In this document: piece by piece, positions 33,100-45,644 of the stretch
How the letters are laid out: each line of letters starts with the position of its first letter
Position numbering within the stretch: position 1 is the stretch's first letter
Source of the DNA: Sipunculus nudus
Taxonomy: Eukaryota; Annelida; Sipuncula; Golfingiida; Sipunculidae
NCBI GenBank assembly: GCA_026874595.1
Contig: CM049322.1
Location: forward strand, 43,772,840 to 43,836,839
Length of the DNA stretch: 64,000 bases
Direction of reading: 5' to 3'
The notes under the pieces: generated by a model
What the model was told of the DNA's origin: nothing
The model's database searches: none
The model's input: only the letters and a program-made list of their open reading frames with translations
Made by a program: the position numbers and the translations under genes

Positions 33100-34760
33100 C
33101 AACATTAAGCAAATTGTCTTAGGCCAAAAAAGACAGGTTTCTCCGGCTTTTTTCGGAAATCATGGCAGTTTGATATAATCAGGGGGTAACATGATAATAA
33201 CGAAATTGTTTTTTGGTGGAAAGGTATACGTATACCATATAAAAAGGCAATTTACTTCAATTAGAATATTTCATTTTCCTGATAGAAATGTCCCAACGAC
33301 AGGAACTCAAACTCGGTAAAATTATAATAAAAAATAAAACATGTTGATGTGGGTTTCTAAATTGACCTTTTGCAAGAAACCAACTTTTTTGGTCTGATAT
33401 GTTTCTGTTTAAATACCAATTGTGAGACATTTATGAGACACAATGTTATCAATCAAATGAAATGATAAAATTTAAATTTCCATTAGACAGAATTTTGAAA
33501 ATATTAAATTCAATTCTTACTCTGTATTAATTTCCCCTTGCTTTAAAGAATTTCTTGAAATACTCATAATATGAAACATGCTATTCTTTTTCTGATTCAT
33601 CCATGAAAATATGGAAAAGATAATTTTGAACAACGCCGTTCGCCACCTATAGCTAATAATTAGATATTAGGTACATTATAAATATTTCTATCAAATATGA
33701 TACTTTTGGTTGCAGCTGTTTCTGGAACATTTGGTAAAAAAAAACATGCAAAATTAGAAGTCCATCGAAGACGCCATTTTGAGAATAATTCTATTTGATT
33801 CATACCTATTTATCACCCCTTGCTCCAAGGAACTGTCCACTTTGAACTGATAGTTAAAGTTTTACTCTCTTGAGATTATTCTATAGAAAAGCAGAAAATT
33901 TTGCTTAGGCTCCCAGAAAAAAAATTAACAGAAGAGGCGCCACCTGCACGCAAAAATTACATAGCAGGCACATAGTTAATTTTTCAGTGAAATTTATCGC
34001 TAGAGACTTTGGGCATACCTGAGATACCTAATAATAAACAAAATACAAACAAACCAAGGTGTCAAATTTTGAGATTTTATGTTCCAGAGAGATGCCACCC
34101 TGAAAAATAATTTACCTGAATTTATACTCATTTTATTCCCCTTGCTTTTAGAAAACGATGAGGTTATATTATGAAAGCAAGAAAACCAATACTTTATGAT
34201 GTATATTATAATAAATAACTTTAAAACCATTTTAGCACGCAGAAAGTAGGGCAACATAGGGGCGCCACCTACAGCTAAAAGTCACACAAACATATAGCAG
34301 TTATTCGAACAATACTTCAGTAATCTGTGAAATTTGATGCTGGTGGCAACGGCATATCTGAGATATATAATACACAAAATATCCTTTGTCGAATGTTGCG
34401 ATTAACAAAATTTTAGGTTCGATAAGGACGCTGTTTTGAATATAATTTGACCGAATTTATGCTAATTATATTCCCTTGTCCGAAAAATGAAAACCAAGAT
34501 ATTAATACTTATATCTATACTTATGACTATCAATCGGTAAAAACGGGAAAGGACATTCCGTCCGGAGAAAGTAGGTCAATATCGGTGGCGCCACTAACAC
34601 CTTATTATTGCAAATTCTTCACATGCTAAATAAGTCTGCAAACCTCAATAATGACAGCTGTAGCGGCTGTTGAGATATTTGGTAACAAATGGAGAACGGC
34701 GGATAGTGGTCGGTGGACGCGGTTAACGGCGGACGCTGCACCATGGAGTAAGATCACAAT
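33100..34760 (+). repeat. Interspersed repeat family C, about 320-bp modules
   Basis: Modules with 'GCGCCACCT' followed by AAAA/CACA text and 'GAGATA' recur: the palindrome half or whole is at about 33641, 33937, 34261 and 34584. The block ends in a GGCGGA/GGACGC-rich tail at 34690-34740, like the tail of family A. Confidence 0.6.
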
Positions 34761-35377
34761 CACAGCGTGACCAAAAAACGGGTTGCTTGATTTGAATAAA
34801 ACTATATGTCCATATCAGGCATATTCCATTTTTAAAATTCCGTGCAAAATATTCTCATATTCAGCGAGAGGTGTGACAAAAGCCTGTTTATTTATACATA
34901 TATGTGTGTGTGTGTGAGACCGGGTATACCTCCATTAGCTGCGGTTGTTATTTAATTGTTGTGATCCGTTTTCAGGAATGTGCACACTGCGTTAAAATTC
35001 GCCTGAAAGCATCGCGCCCACGTTGTAATCCCTCTCGGTGCAAAGCACTTGGGTTATAACCTTTGGCCTGGTAATTAATATTTGCTACTTTATGGTTTGT
35101 ATGCAGTAACAAGGTATAATTATATATATGATGTAATAGCAAGCGTTATATTCAATATCGGAACGTCAGCAGTGCCCAATTCTTGTACGATTTTTTGACA
35201 CATTGAATAAACTTAATTATATATATTTTATAATAATATTGTTCTTTTGTGTGTATATAGTATACCTGGTTTTGCCGCAAAGTTTGCCAATTAACGTCAC
35301 TTGGAAGGCATAATTGGAACTGGAAAGTTCATGTTTTTTTCTTGATTTCCAGGTAAGCAAGTTTCAGTGTATGAGTT
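34761..35377. other. Unassigned sequence
   Basis: AT-rich, with a short TG run near 34902-34916. Nothing else recognised. Confidence 0.4.
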
Positions 35378-38300
35378 TTTAGCTCAGCTGACTATAAGTC
35401 ATCTGAGGTATAGTCGTGGTCCATTGTCCGTCGTCCGTCCGTCTGTCTGTCCGTCCGTCCGTAAGACTGGCACGTTTCGACACCGTTGGACCTACGAATC
35501 TGAAATTCGGCATACAGTTAGATGTCTCTAAAATCTCCTACCATGCCGAAAATTGGGTCAATAGGACTTCGTTCCTTCGAGATATTAAGGAAAAACCTCA
35601 ATTTTTTATTAGAAATCTATTTTCACACTTCAGGACTGCCTAATATCAAAACCACTCATCTGGTTTTCTTCATATTTACCATAAATATTCCTCTATATAG
35701 TTTCTATGTACATGCCAGATATTAAGTCAGTATTATATCATTTTAAAAAAGTTATGGGCCCAAACATAATGGACTTTGTAAAAAAAATCAGGAAGATATT
35801 TGGTCACTTAAGACCAAAAGTGATAAAGGTAGGGACTTTTTTTCCAGTAATACAACTTTAATTAATCAAAATTTAATTGTATACCAAAAATTTGATCAAA
35901 ATCTGTTAAATTTTTTAAAGTATTGGCAAAAATATAAAATTGGTACCTTAAATTTTGCCCAACTTTGGTCACGGCACGTTTTTTTTCCTGTAAGTACTGT
36001 GGATTTAATTTTCACAGCATGTATACATAAGGATTTAATCTGTTAAAATCTGAAATTTGAAAATAAAAGCTGCAAAATTAGGCTAGTTATTGATTTTTTT
36101 TGGAGGCTCTGTTGTATTCCCTTTCATTGTCAAGCAGTCCACTTTGATGACTGTAGGTCATTCAGTGCACATCTCTATGCTCCCCAGGCTGTTGGCATAA
36201 TATTAGATGTCCCCAAAATCTCCTACCATACCAAGAATTGGGTCATTAGGACTTTGTTCCTTCGAGATATTACGGAAAAAAACCTCCGTTTTCCATAAAA
36301 AAGCCATTGTTACACTTCAAGGCTGCCTAATATCAAAACCACTGATCTGTTTTTGATTGTATTTGGTATTCACATTCTTTTATACATTTTCTATGAACAT
36401 ACCAAAAATAAGGTCAGTATTGGGTATTATTTTGAAGTTATGGGCCAAAACATAATGCAATTTTTTAAAAAATCAGGAAATATATTTACTCACCTAACAT
36501 GAGAATTGCTGAACCTAGAGACTTTTTTTTCAGGAATATAACTTTATTTAATCAAGATTCAATTGTTTACCCAAAATTAGATCTGAATTTTGCAAATTTT
36601 TCAAGTTATTAGCATAAATAAAAAATCAATACCTTAAATTTTGTCCAACTTTGGCACTGTTGATTTAATTTTCACAGCATATATACATAAGGATTTAATC
36701 TTTTAAAATCTGAAATTTCAAAGAAATTGATTGGAAAGTATAGCTTTTATTCATGTTTTCATACACCATGTCAAGTGTTGTTTACATCTAGCCCACCAAG
36801 TAGTACAGCCTTCACTTGCATTATGTAACCTACCCCAGGCAACTTGCCTTGGGTCAGCTTGGCCACTACCAGCAGGCTTCCCCTCTGCCCTGTACTCCCC
36901 CGCCCCCCAGATGGTGCGTAAACTAGATGAATGTTATTATTTTCTGTATTTGATTCATTCTTATTCTAGGCTATGTTACATTTTAGATTTTGTATTGTAC
37001 CACCAGGGTTACAATGATTAAAGTGTACATTTAATTGTGTCCACAAAGTGGTGTATTGCTATGAAAGTGTGGATGTTCATGAGATAAGTAATTCCTTACT
37101 TCAAAGGAGTAAAAACTTTACCAGGTGTGAAATTGACTATTAATTCCAGTGATAAATTAAAACTGGGATAGTAATTAGCACATTGATATTGTTTGTCCCT
37201 CATTCAACCAACAGTGTGTATACTTAATTTGAAAAGATGTTTTATTTTATCAAATTTACTGAATCTTTTATTTTATTTTGGTGAATAAAATTAAGCATGT
37301 ACTGAAAACTCCAATGTGCAAAACTTTTTAATAGTGATTCAAAGAATATTCTTGTAGATGCCATGTTGTGTCATTATTTTCTTTAAATTCAGTTTAAACA
37401 TTTATGATTTAAAAATAATAAAATATATGTGTATGCATAATATGACCCAATATGAGCTACACTCTGGATATATGATGATTGCAACTTTTGCAACAATTCT
37501 AATATTTTAACTTATAGTTTCAGTTTTTAACTCTGTATATATAATGATTGCAACTTTTGCAACAATTCTAATATTTTAACTTATATTTTTAGGTTTTTTT
37601 TTATTAAAAATTTATAAAACCTGTAAATAAAAAAATTATTCAGATAAAAACTTCTTAATGGAAAAAGTGGATATGCTTAAAAAAATAGGATTATATATAA
37701 ACTTAAATGCATTATTCCCTTGAAAGTGAAATAAAGGTATGAGTCCATACTGTCAACTTCCCTGTCCATTTGTAAATTTTCATATGCATCACAGTATCTC
37801 AAAACTTTTACTGTTTTTCTTCATGACAGTCTTGTCAGAGTATTAGTTTGCAATCACATATTTAGAACTTTACTATAACCAAGTAGGAGGGCCCCTTTCC
37901 TCTTAGCTTTTCATATTCTTATATAAATGAAAAACATTACAATAGGATATTTCTATACCCATCTTCGTGCTGCCCTCACTTTTCCCTTCTCCGAACCCCA
38001 TCCCAAATCAGCCTCAGTAAGCAAGAACAAGATGAATCAGATATATTCATACTTTAATATTTTGTATAACTATTCGTCCATAGGTACCTATGTACATGCC
38101 AGAAATTATGTCAATATTGTGTAATATGTAGACATAGTGGGCATCACAATAATGTACCTTGTCAAGATTAAAGAGATATTGTGTCATACAGTCACAAATT
38201 CATAAATCACTTCATCAGCATAGTTTATCATAACATCATATCTGTCAAATTGAAAGCTTGCAGACTACCATTCACTTTAGATCCTTCAACAAATAGCCTT

Positions 38301-38605
38301 ATCATCATTCTACTACTGCTTATTACTGCTGTCATTGCATTCATATTTGCTCAAATATATCACAATTTTCAACCCCTCCTATATAAATAAAAAAATAAAC
38401 CACTATATTTGACTCTATTAATCCATCAGTCAGGTAATTTCATTGATCATTTACTCACATATTACATTACATTCCTTTATAATAGCTTAACATGTACATG
38501 ATATTCATAAGCTTTATCGACTCGATATAGTATCACAGTGGAGAAACATTTATAGTCCCAATCATGATCAGCTGAGCGCCGTGACCCATGGGTCCCTTGT
38601 TTTAA
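35378..38605 (+). repeat. Interspersed repeat family B, long copy
   Basis: It starts with TTTAGCTCAGCTGACTATAA plus CCGT/CTGT runs (35418-35460) and ends with CAGCTGAGCGCCGTGACCCA and CCCTTGTTTT. The palindrome GACCCATGGGTC is at 38583-38594. Inside, a segment at about 35515 is repeated directly near 36202 (TCTCCTACCAT, TTCCTTCGAGATATTA), and a roughly 70-base tandem pair lies at 37480-37600. No coding frame stands out. Confidence 0.65.
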
Positions 38606-38949
38606 TTAATGTGTAAATGTTATTACGGTAGAGTATGTCAGTTATTGTATTATCATAGTAACTACTACATTCTTATTTTGCTAAATGTTGGAATATAGGA
38701 AGCAGACTATTCTATGGTCCAATGTGGTCGTCTGTAATATTAAAATGGAACAATGATGAAAGAAGTCCGAAAGAGACTTCTGTTTGGTGATATGACTGAG
38801 TGACACTGATCTTTGTTTGGGCTCAATGATTTAAAAAAATATATTACTGTCCAAGGTCCAAATTAAAGCAAAATGCCGTAAAAGACTGCTGAGAAGTCAA
38901 ACTTCCTCCTAGGTCTAAGGATAATTCTATAAAGAAATATACACAGAGG

Positions 38950-40501
38950 ATGGATACGGATAATGCGTTATCTGACGCAGAGGTTGAAGGAGACATGGGC
39001 GTGAAGGCACTACGTGATATGGAGAGCGCCTGTCCACGCTCATTGTCAAAACAAGTGAGGACACGTTAAACTTGTGCAGAAAGATGAATGATGAACCGAG
39101 AAAGACTAAGAAAAAATAATAAACACGAAACTAAACACTGTGCAAACAAGTATGGAAAATACACAGAACAGCTGATGCAGCAGGTACGTGCAGTTAAGAG
39201 AACTTGTTACGGAACCTAATATCAACAGATCACGTAGTCATGACGAGGATAAATTTTTATCATGGAGATAAAAAAAATTAGATTCTGTAACACTAGGCAG
39301 CGTGAAATGTCTAGGGGAATGAATAAAGAAGTCAGTGGTTTCTTGTTAACAAATAATTATAATTTATTCTTAAAACAATCTTAACATTACAATGCACTAA
39401 ATCAATACAGTTACACAGTATAACAACAGTACAACAGCAAATCAATATAATTACACAGTATAATAAAACAAAAGTGTACAGTACCTGGATACCACCACTG
39501 TCACAGCGACAACAAGTCCTTTAAAACTAATAATCCATGTAAACAGTTCAAATAGTCCAAAGTAAAGCTCTTATAATAATCCCAAAGCAAACTGGAGACA
39601 GGCCGCAATAAATCTGCATAGAGTTCGTAGAATCCTTGACACTACTGCAATTATTGGATAGGTCCAAAAACTGGCTCACACTCTTCCGTGTACGCTGGAA
39701 TATTTCTCCTTCCCCTCTCTCGGCTCTAAAACACAGCCCCTTATAAATTTTCACCCCAAGCCGAAAACTTTCCATTTCACGAACAATCCAAAAGAACCCA
39801 ACTATACATAATACACACGCTCAAAGAACATTACAAGACACGTGCTCGTAAAGCGCAACCACCCCAGAAATTTCCAGATTAGCATGACCGCTGTGTTTCT
39901 ACACTACAGACCACAAACACGGGCTGGGCCAGCTCGCGCGTCTCCCGTGGCAACGGACAATGTAAGACTGCTGCACACAATAAAAGGAACATCTGTAACA
40001 AACTTAACAAGTCACAGAGATATACTAGAGAGTAGAATGCGCGGTTGGTGGGTGTACAAGAAACTGAGAGAGAGAACTGTAAAGAGAAAGCTGTGAGCAT
40101 GCTTGCTAAAAAACGGAGTGGGAAGACCACAGGATATTGTTAAACAGATAGACGTGGCACACCGAGTTGGTATGAAAAGAGAGGGTAAACAGAGACACAT
40201 TCTGGTAAAATCCTACATTAAAGAGTATAGAAATGAAACCATAAAGAAAGCTGAAGGCAGAGGACCCGCAGGTTCGAAAATTGTGCTGGAGGACTTAACA
40301 CCGGCCGACCTGGCCCTAAAGAAAATGGCAAAACCGCAAATGACGCAAGCGCATCGAGACCACTTGCCGTTGAGGTTATATGGAGGAAAACTCATAATAG
40401 ATGGAAAGGTGACTAAAATCAATGAACAAATAAAATCCCTATATGTGAACGGACCTAGTGATTTTACTTGTTTTTACAAGATAGTTTTAATTTACCAATA
40501 A
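38950..40501 (+). pseudogene. Decayed L1-type ORF1 protein gene, interrupted
   Basis: ATG at 38950 opens MDTDNALSDAEVEGD, stopping at 39067. Coding resumes at about 39200-39292, is broken by a 708-base insertion, and continues from 40001 to 40501. The last part holds VAHRVGMKREGKQRHILVKS and LTPADLALKKM followed by GGKLIIDGKV. These resemble the RNA-binding and C-terminal parts of ORF1 proteins of L1-like non-LTR elements, which coat the element RNA. One frame shift and stops at 39067 and 40097 show that it is dead. No reverse transcriptase partner is present. Confidence 0.55.
39293..40000 (-). mobile_element. 708-bp insertion, solo-LTR-like
   Basis: The 9-base direct repeat TCTGTAACA lies at 39284-39292 and again at 39992-40000. 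Deleting 708 bases rejoins the ORF1 frame (LDSVTNLTSHRDILE). On the minus strand the insert has a TATA-like TATAAGGGGC, then a polyadenylation signal AATAAA, in the order seen in an LTR. Ends TGTTACA and GTGTTACA fit TG...CA, but the direct repeat is longer than the 5 bases usual for LTR elements, so the class stays open. Confidence 0.5.
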
Positions 40502-41589
40502 TTTAGTTACGAGAAGTTTAATATATATTTTATAGTTAATACTTGGCAAGAATTTAAGATAAGCCCTGGATTATACGATTTGGTAATATTTGAAAGAATT
40601 CAATAATGGTGAGACAAAGTATTTTGGTTAAAAACGTATACTGTACGAATATTGTGTTGTCATGGGCCTTTGCTGAGAAAAGACGTATATTTTAATTAAA
40701 TATCACATTGATTCCACTGTCACGGGTAGGACAGTTATGATTACCGAGATCTATCTTTTCAGATGAAACACTTTATTCTTATTTATTCAATTTATATGTA
40801 CCCCAGACTCGAATGAAAATTAATTTTGCTTCTATTCTATTCTAACACAGGTTAATAATCATGATATTGCAGCACAGCCTGTTATGGGTGGGATAAAAGA
40901 CATTATTTTATTTTTGACAAAGACACCATAATGAGTACCAAAATTTAACTTACAGATTTCTGTAACCAAATGAATTCCACAATTAATCTTTCAACCCTAC
41001 TACACATTTTAAATTCATACAGCAGTAAATATGCAGCTAATTATTAGGGTCTACATGGTCATAAAATTCATGGATTAAACTGTGGACACATTACGGGTGG
41101 GACAAAATGCCATACAATTTGCTGCATGTGGACATAAATCTCCTTTCTTACACTCTAAAAAGTGACGGATGTTACTGTCCTGATCATCTGTGTTATTCTT
41201 AAGTACTAACTGCATGATAAACACTTTTATTTTTCCTTCTATAACTAAAGACACAGCCATGTACAGATTTAGCACAATTGGCTATATTTGAATTTTGAAT
41301 TTTATTTTTATTTATTTTTGAATTTTGCAAAATAATAAATATCTGAAAATAACATATGATTCTGGAAAAGTAGTATACATTGGGTCGGAAACAGCAATGT
41401 AATTAAAGAATGTAACTAGTGCAACATATCCGGTTGGGTGCATGGGGATGGGAGGGCAGGGTTGCCACATGTGATTTTACATTTGTGACAGCAGAGTTGC
41501 ATCACTAATACGTTTACCCAGACAAGGCTGTAGGGACCAGACATGTCTGGTCTGGAGGTTCAAAATGTAAATACATTAGAGCCTCAGAA
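40502..41589. other. Unassigned sequence
   Basis: AT-rich, frames short. No feature recognised. Confidence 0.4.
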
Positions 41590-41654
41590 AAACTTCAATA
41601 ACTGGAATAATTTTTTAGCTTTTACTTTCAAATTTCAGAATTTAACAGATTAAA

Positions 41655-41694
<40 letters not shown>

Positions 41695-42080
41695 GACTGT
41701 GAAAAGTACATCAAATATTCTCCCAAGAAAAAACGTGCCATGGTCAAACTTGGGCAAAATTTAAGTTACCAATTTTATGTTTTTGCCAATACTAAAAAAA
41801 TTAACAGATTTTTATCTAATTTTTTTTGTATACAATTAAATTTTGATTAATTAATGTTATATTACTGAAAAAAGTCCCTAGCTTTAACACTTTTTCTCTT
41901 AAGTGACCAAAGATCTTTCCTGATTTTTTACAAAGTCCATTATGTTTGGGCCCATAACTTTTTTAATTCATTAAATACAGACTTAATTTCTTGCATGTAC
42001 ATAGGAACTATATAGAGGAATATTTATTGACAATATGAAGCAAACCAGCTGAGTGGTTTTGATACTAAGCAGTCTTAAGT
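41590..42080 (-). repeat. Inverted partial copy of the 35.5/36.2-kb repeat
   Basis: Read on the minus strand it follows the text of 35640-36070 (AATGGACTTTGTAAAAAATC, GTGACCAAAGTTGGGC-like words, then TTCACAG). A TA microsatellite (41657-41692) is inserted in it. At about 42080 it changes abruptly into retrotransposon integrase sequence, marking the 3' truncation of that element. Confidence 0.6.
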
Positions 42081-42084
42081 TTTC

Positions 42085-42643
42085 AACTGGATCAAAGACG
42101 TGCTTCAACAGGGCCCTCTTAAGGATCTGTACAGTGCGCTCAGCTGAGCCATTTGAGGCTGGTTGGTTTAAGAGTAAACCCTGACATGCTCAATACCATT
42201 CAGTCTGAAAAAGCCTTAAAATCCTCAGCAACAAACTTTGGTCCATTGTCACTCAAAATCATCTAAGGAAATTCAAATGTGGCAAAAACATTTCTCAAAG
42301 CCTCAATAGTTTCCTCAGCTGTAGTGCTTGTCATATATATTACCTAAACCCATTTTAAGTGTACACCAATTGGAATTAAGAAATTCACATCATCCTTTAC
42401 AGCAAACTCTACGTGAACTCTTTGACACACTCGCCCGGGCCATGGCCATGTAAGTTATTGCGCCACAGGTGGTGCATTCCTGACTAAAGAACATTGCTGA
42501 CAACATCTGGCCTTGTTCTCTATATTCTTATCAATATTTGGCCACCATACAAAACTCCTTGCTAAAGCCTTCATTCTACACGTCCCTGGATGCTGTTCAT
42601 GTAACTCTTCCAACAAACAATCTCTTAAATCAACTGGTATCAC
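42085..42643 (-). pseudogene. pol: Integrase remnant, truncated
   Basis: The HHCC zinc finger is readable (LHEQHPG then CCQQC). The core after about 42455 has several stops but keeps ILSDNGPKFVAEDF and an ASNGSAERTVQ-like stretch. The element ends at about 42085, before the integrase C-terminus. Confidence 0.75.
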
Positions 42644-42648
42644 AACCC

Positions 42649-43254
42649 TTAATCCCCAAAGTATACAACCTTGTTTAACAGATAGTTCCTGTCTTCTGTT
42701 AAATTTGGTTTCAAATCATCATCATCCAAATGCCTTTGCCAACCCATCTGAGTAAAGTCTAAAACTCTAGCGACATCTTTCCTGGTGGCGTCACTAATCT
42801 GCCGAGATGTTACAGGGAACTCTCTTACATATGACACATTATATGCTTCTGTCTCTACTGAACCTACAACTTGTTTTAGAGGTAAGCGAGGGAGCGAATC
42901 TGCATTTGGATGCTCAACTGACCTGGGGAACTTTACATCATATTTATACGCTGACAAAACCAGAGCCCATCTCTGCATACGGGCTGCCGCAAGTGTTGGC
43001 ACCGCATTATGGGGACCCAATATAGTATTAAGGGGACGATGGTCAGTCACCAAAGTAAACTTCATATCATACAAGAACTGGTGAAATGTCTTTACTCCAG
43101 AAATTACACTAAGGGCTTCCTTTACCAAATGAGCATAGTTTTTCTCGGCCTTAGACAGGGTTCTAGATGCGAATGCAATATGTCGCTCCGTGCCATCCTC
43201 ATGCTCATGGCTAAGTACTATTCCTGACCCATATGGAGACGCGTCACATTGCAA
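42649..43254 (-). pseudogene. pol: RNase H domain of the retrotransposon
   Basis: The longest open piece of the element, 201 codons. It begins at CDASPYGSGIVLSH (first catalytic Asp) and includes FASRTLSKAEKNY and VTDHRPLNTIL, typical of the RNase H of Ty3/gypsy elements, then the linker to the integrase. It degrades the RNA of RNA-DNA hybrids during copying. Confidence 0.8.
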
Positions 43255-43331
43255 TACAATAGGATTCTCTGATCATAGTGAACCAGCAATTGATTATGAA
43301 GTATCGGATGTTTGCATTCTCTAAAAGCATG

Positions 43332-44090
43332 TTAACAATCATTAGACCTAAACCGTTTTCGGTTCTTTTCCAGCAGTTCATTTAGTGGCTCAGGCACTGT
43401 TGCAACATTAGGCAAGAATTTGCCATAGTAATTCAATAATCCTAGCCAAGACCTAAGCTCAGAAACATTAGTGGGTCTTGCTGCTTGTGTAATGGCCTTG
43501 ACATCATCATCAGTGGGGCTAATACCCTCCTTGCTGAATGTATGTCCCAGGTATACAATGCTATCTTGATAAAACTGACACTTCTTTAGCTTTATCCTGA
43601 CATTAAACCTGTTCAGTCTCTCCAAGATATTTTATAGGAGTTTATCATGCTCCTCCAGGCTTCTATCGGCAATAAGTATGTCATCTTGATGACATAGCAC
43701 ATGATCAATGCCCTGCAAAATCTGTTCCATCACTTTCTGAAAAATCACGGGTGCACTTGCTACCCCGAAACTAAGGCGATTGTAACAATACAACCCCTTG
43801 TGAGTATTTACTTACAAATATACAAGCGGATCGTCATCAAGCTCCAACTGTTGAAAAGCACTTGTAAGGTCTATCTTTGAGAGGACCTGTCCACCTGCTG
43901 GTGTGGAAAATAAATCCTTGGCGGATGGTAATGGAAACTGGTCCATATGCGAGCATTTATTTACCGTAGCTTTATAATCGCCACAAATTCTAATACCATC
44001 CGTCTTTGACACTACTACTATAGGAGAGCTCCATTTACTTGTGGTGACCTGTGTGATTATACCTAATGTCTCTTATACGTCAAGCTCTTT
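43332..44090 (-). pseudogene. pol: Reverse transcriptase remnant
   Basis: Recognisable parts are GIRICGDYKATVNK, the LSKIDLTSAFQQLELD block (palm), the catalytic box read as HQDD (43680-43691) where Y-x-D-D is usual, and the YLGHTFSKEGI connection. Two frame breaks lie in the domain (near 43800 and 43630). The two catalytic aspartates of the box remain. Confidence 0.8.
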
Positions 44091-44640
44091 CTAAACCCGA
44101 CTCTTCAACGCATAGGGCACTGGCCTAGCTTTATTAAACACAGGCGGGTGGCTCTTGTCCACCTTAATACTTGCCTTTTGGCCTCTTATGGTGCCCATAT
44201 CTTGCTTTACAACATTTGGGAATTTGTCTAGTAATCTCTTTACATTACTCTCCCCTTTCTCTGCATAATTAGTTCTGAACACTGTTTCCCAGTTTACCTT
44301 AATTTTCTGCAACCAACTCCTACCAAGCAATGCAGGTCTTGATGCACCTGCAGAAACATACATTGGCAATGTGTACATATTATCATTATACATGATATTT
44401 GCATCAAGTTTACCTAGAACATTCAACTTTTCACCACTGTAGGTTTGCAAAACCACCCCTGCTGGTGCTAATACACAATCATGAAAATGTTGAGCGTCCT
44501 CTGAAATTCAGGAAACAGCAGAACCTGTTTTCAGCTCAATAGGAATCTGGCCACCATTAACAGTCATATCAATAACATAACCTTTAGAGTCCAAAGAATA
44601 CACAGTTAAATAATGCATGTCCAAAAAGTCCTCGTCACTA
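44091..44640 (-). pseudogene. pol: Aspartic protease remnant
   Basis: The active-site triad expected as D-T/S-G reads K-T-G here (the Lys codon at 44529-44531 replaces the catalytic Asp), and a stop follows after GSAVS. The later LLGRSWLQKI motif typical of this protease family is preserved. The frame then runs into the KARPVPYALK linker before the reverse transcriptase. Inactive. Confidence 0.7.
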
Positions 44641-44799
44641 TCCCCATTATCTGCAGGAGCCACTGAGGAGTCTTGACCTTGACCTGTCGACCACCCTCTT
44701 TGGCCTTCGACTGTTTTGGCTTGCCTGTTTGCTGGGGGATCCCCTTTTTGTTGCACCGACGGGCTGCATGTCCCTTTTGAATGCAGACGTGACATTACT

Positions 44800-45466
44800 T
44801 CTCTTTAAACCAACAATCATCAGGACGATGCTTGTCTCCACCACAACGGAAACACACAGACTTCTTTGTATACTCTTCTTGTGGGTATCACGATATTAGG
44901 TTTAGAAACATGAGCAACTGTGGCAGGTTTCCTGTCCTGCACCCTAGCCTTGGCCTGTAACTCGGCCCTGTCCATAGCTGTAGCTATCTCTATAGCCCGC
45001 TTTAATGTCAAGTTTTCCTCAGTGAGACGCTAACGCTGAATGGCAAAAGTGCTCAGTCCCTATACGAGCCGATCTTTAATGGCATCTTCTAAAAACGACC
45101 CAAAAGCACAAGTGTCTGCCAATTTACGGAGTTCAGCTAAAAACTGCTGTACACCTTCATTGTCCTTCTGACTCCGCTGGTGAAACGTAAATCTCTCAAC
45201 AATAATCAGTGGTTAAGGCTCAAAGTGGTGCTGTACCACTGGAGCCAGCTCCTCCAACGACATGGTATCCGGTTTGGCTTGGGCTATAAGCGACTTTAGG
45301 AGACTATAGTGTTTATTTCCTATCACAGTTAGGAAATCACCCTCCGCTTGGCGGCGCTGTCGTCACCAGTGCAATCATTAGCTATGAAAAACTGATTAAA
45401 CCACTCTACATATTCTGACCAGTCCTTGCCCTCATGAAACACATCAATACGACCCCACGTAGGCAT
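44800..45466 (-). pseudogene. gag: gag remnant with CCHC zinc knuckle
   Basis: The probable start is the minus-strand ATG at 45466 (MPTWGRIDVFHEG). Stops interrupt the capsid part several times (for example near 45330, 45210 and 45060). The nucleocapsid motif C-x2-C-x4-H-x4-C is intact, with its cysteine codons at 44852-44854, 44843-44845 and 44813-44815. Gag packages the element RNA; this copy is broken. Confidence 0.75.
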
Positions 45467-45644
45467 AATCACTTAACGTTCTCATCAAATAGACTGTCAC
45501 TCACCAAAACAACGTGTTTCAGGTCACAAATTCACGCTCATGTAGCGCTACAAAATTCAAAATGTCCGTCCGGCGAGACCGCCACCACATAAGTCCGTAC
45601 CTCGTCGCCATGTCTGTCTTTTTTTTTTTGGGGGGGGGGGGGGT

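Larger units (their letters stand above)
42085..45466 (-). mobile_element. gag-pol: Broken Ty3/gypsy-type retrotransposon (gag-pol)
   Basis: On the minus strand, in order: gag with a CCHC zinc knuckle, aspartic protease, reverse transcriptase, RNase H, integrase zinc finger and part of the integrase core. This order (integrase last) is that of Ty3/gypsy elements. Several stops and frame changes separate the parts, and the integrase end and 3' LTR are missing. It cannot make a working polyprotein. The 5' side leads into a duplicated LTR-like block at 45645-46500. Confidence 0.85.

Noticed and set aside
39286-40000. An exact solo LTR with TG...CA ends
   Set aside because: These ends leave flanks (GATTC and AACTT) that are not a target duplication; only the 708-base insertion with the 9-base repeat is firmly supported.
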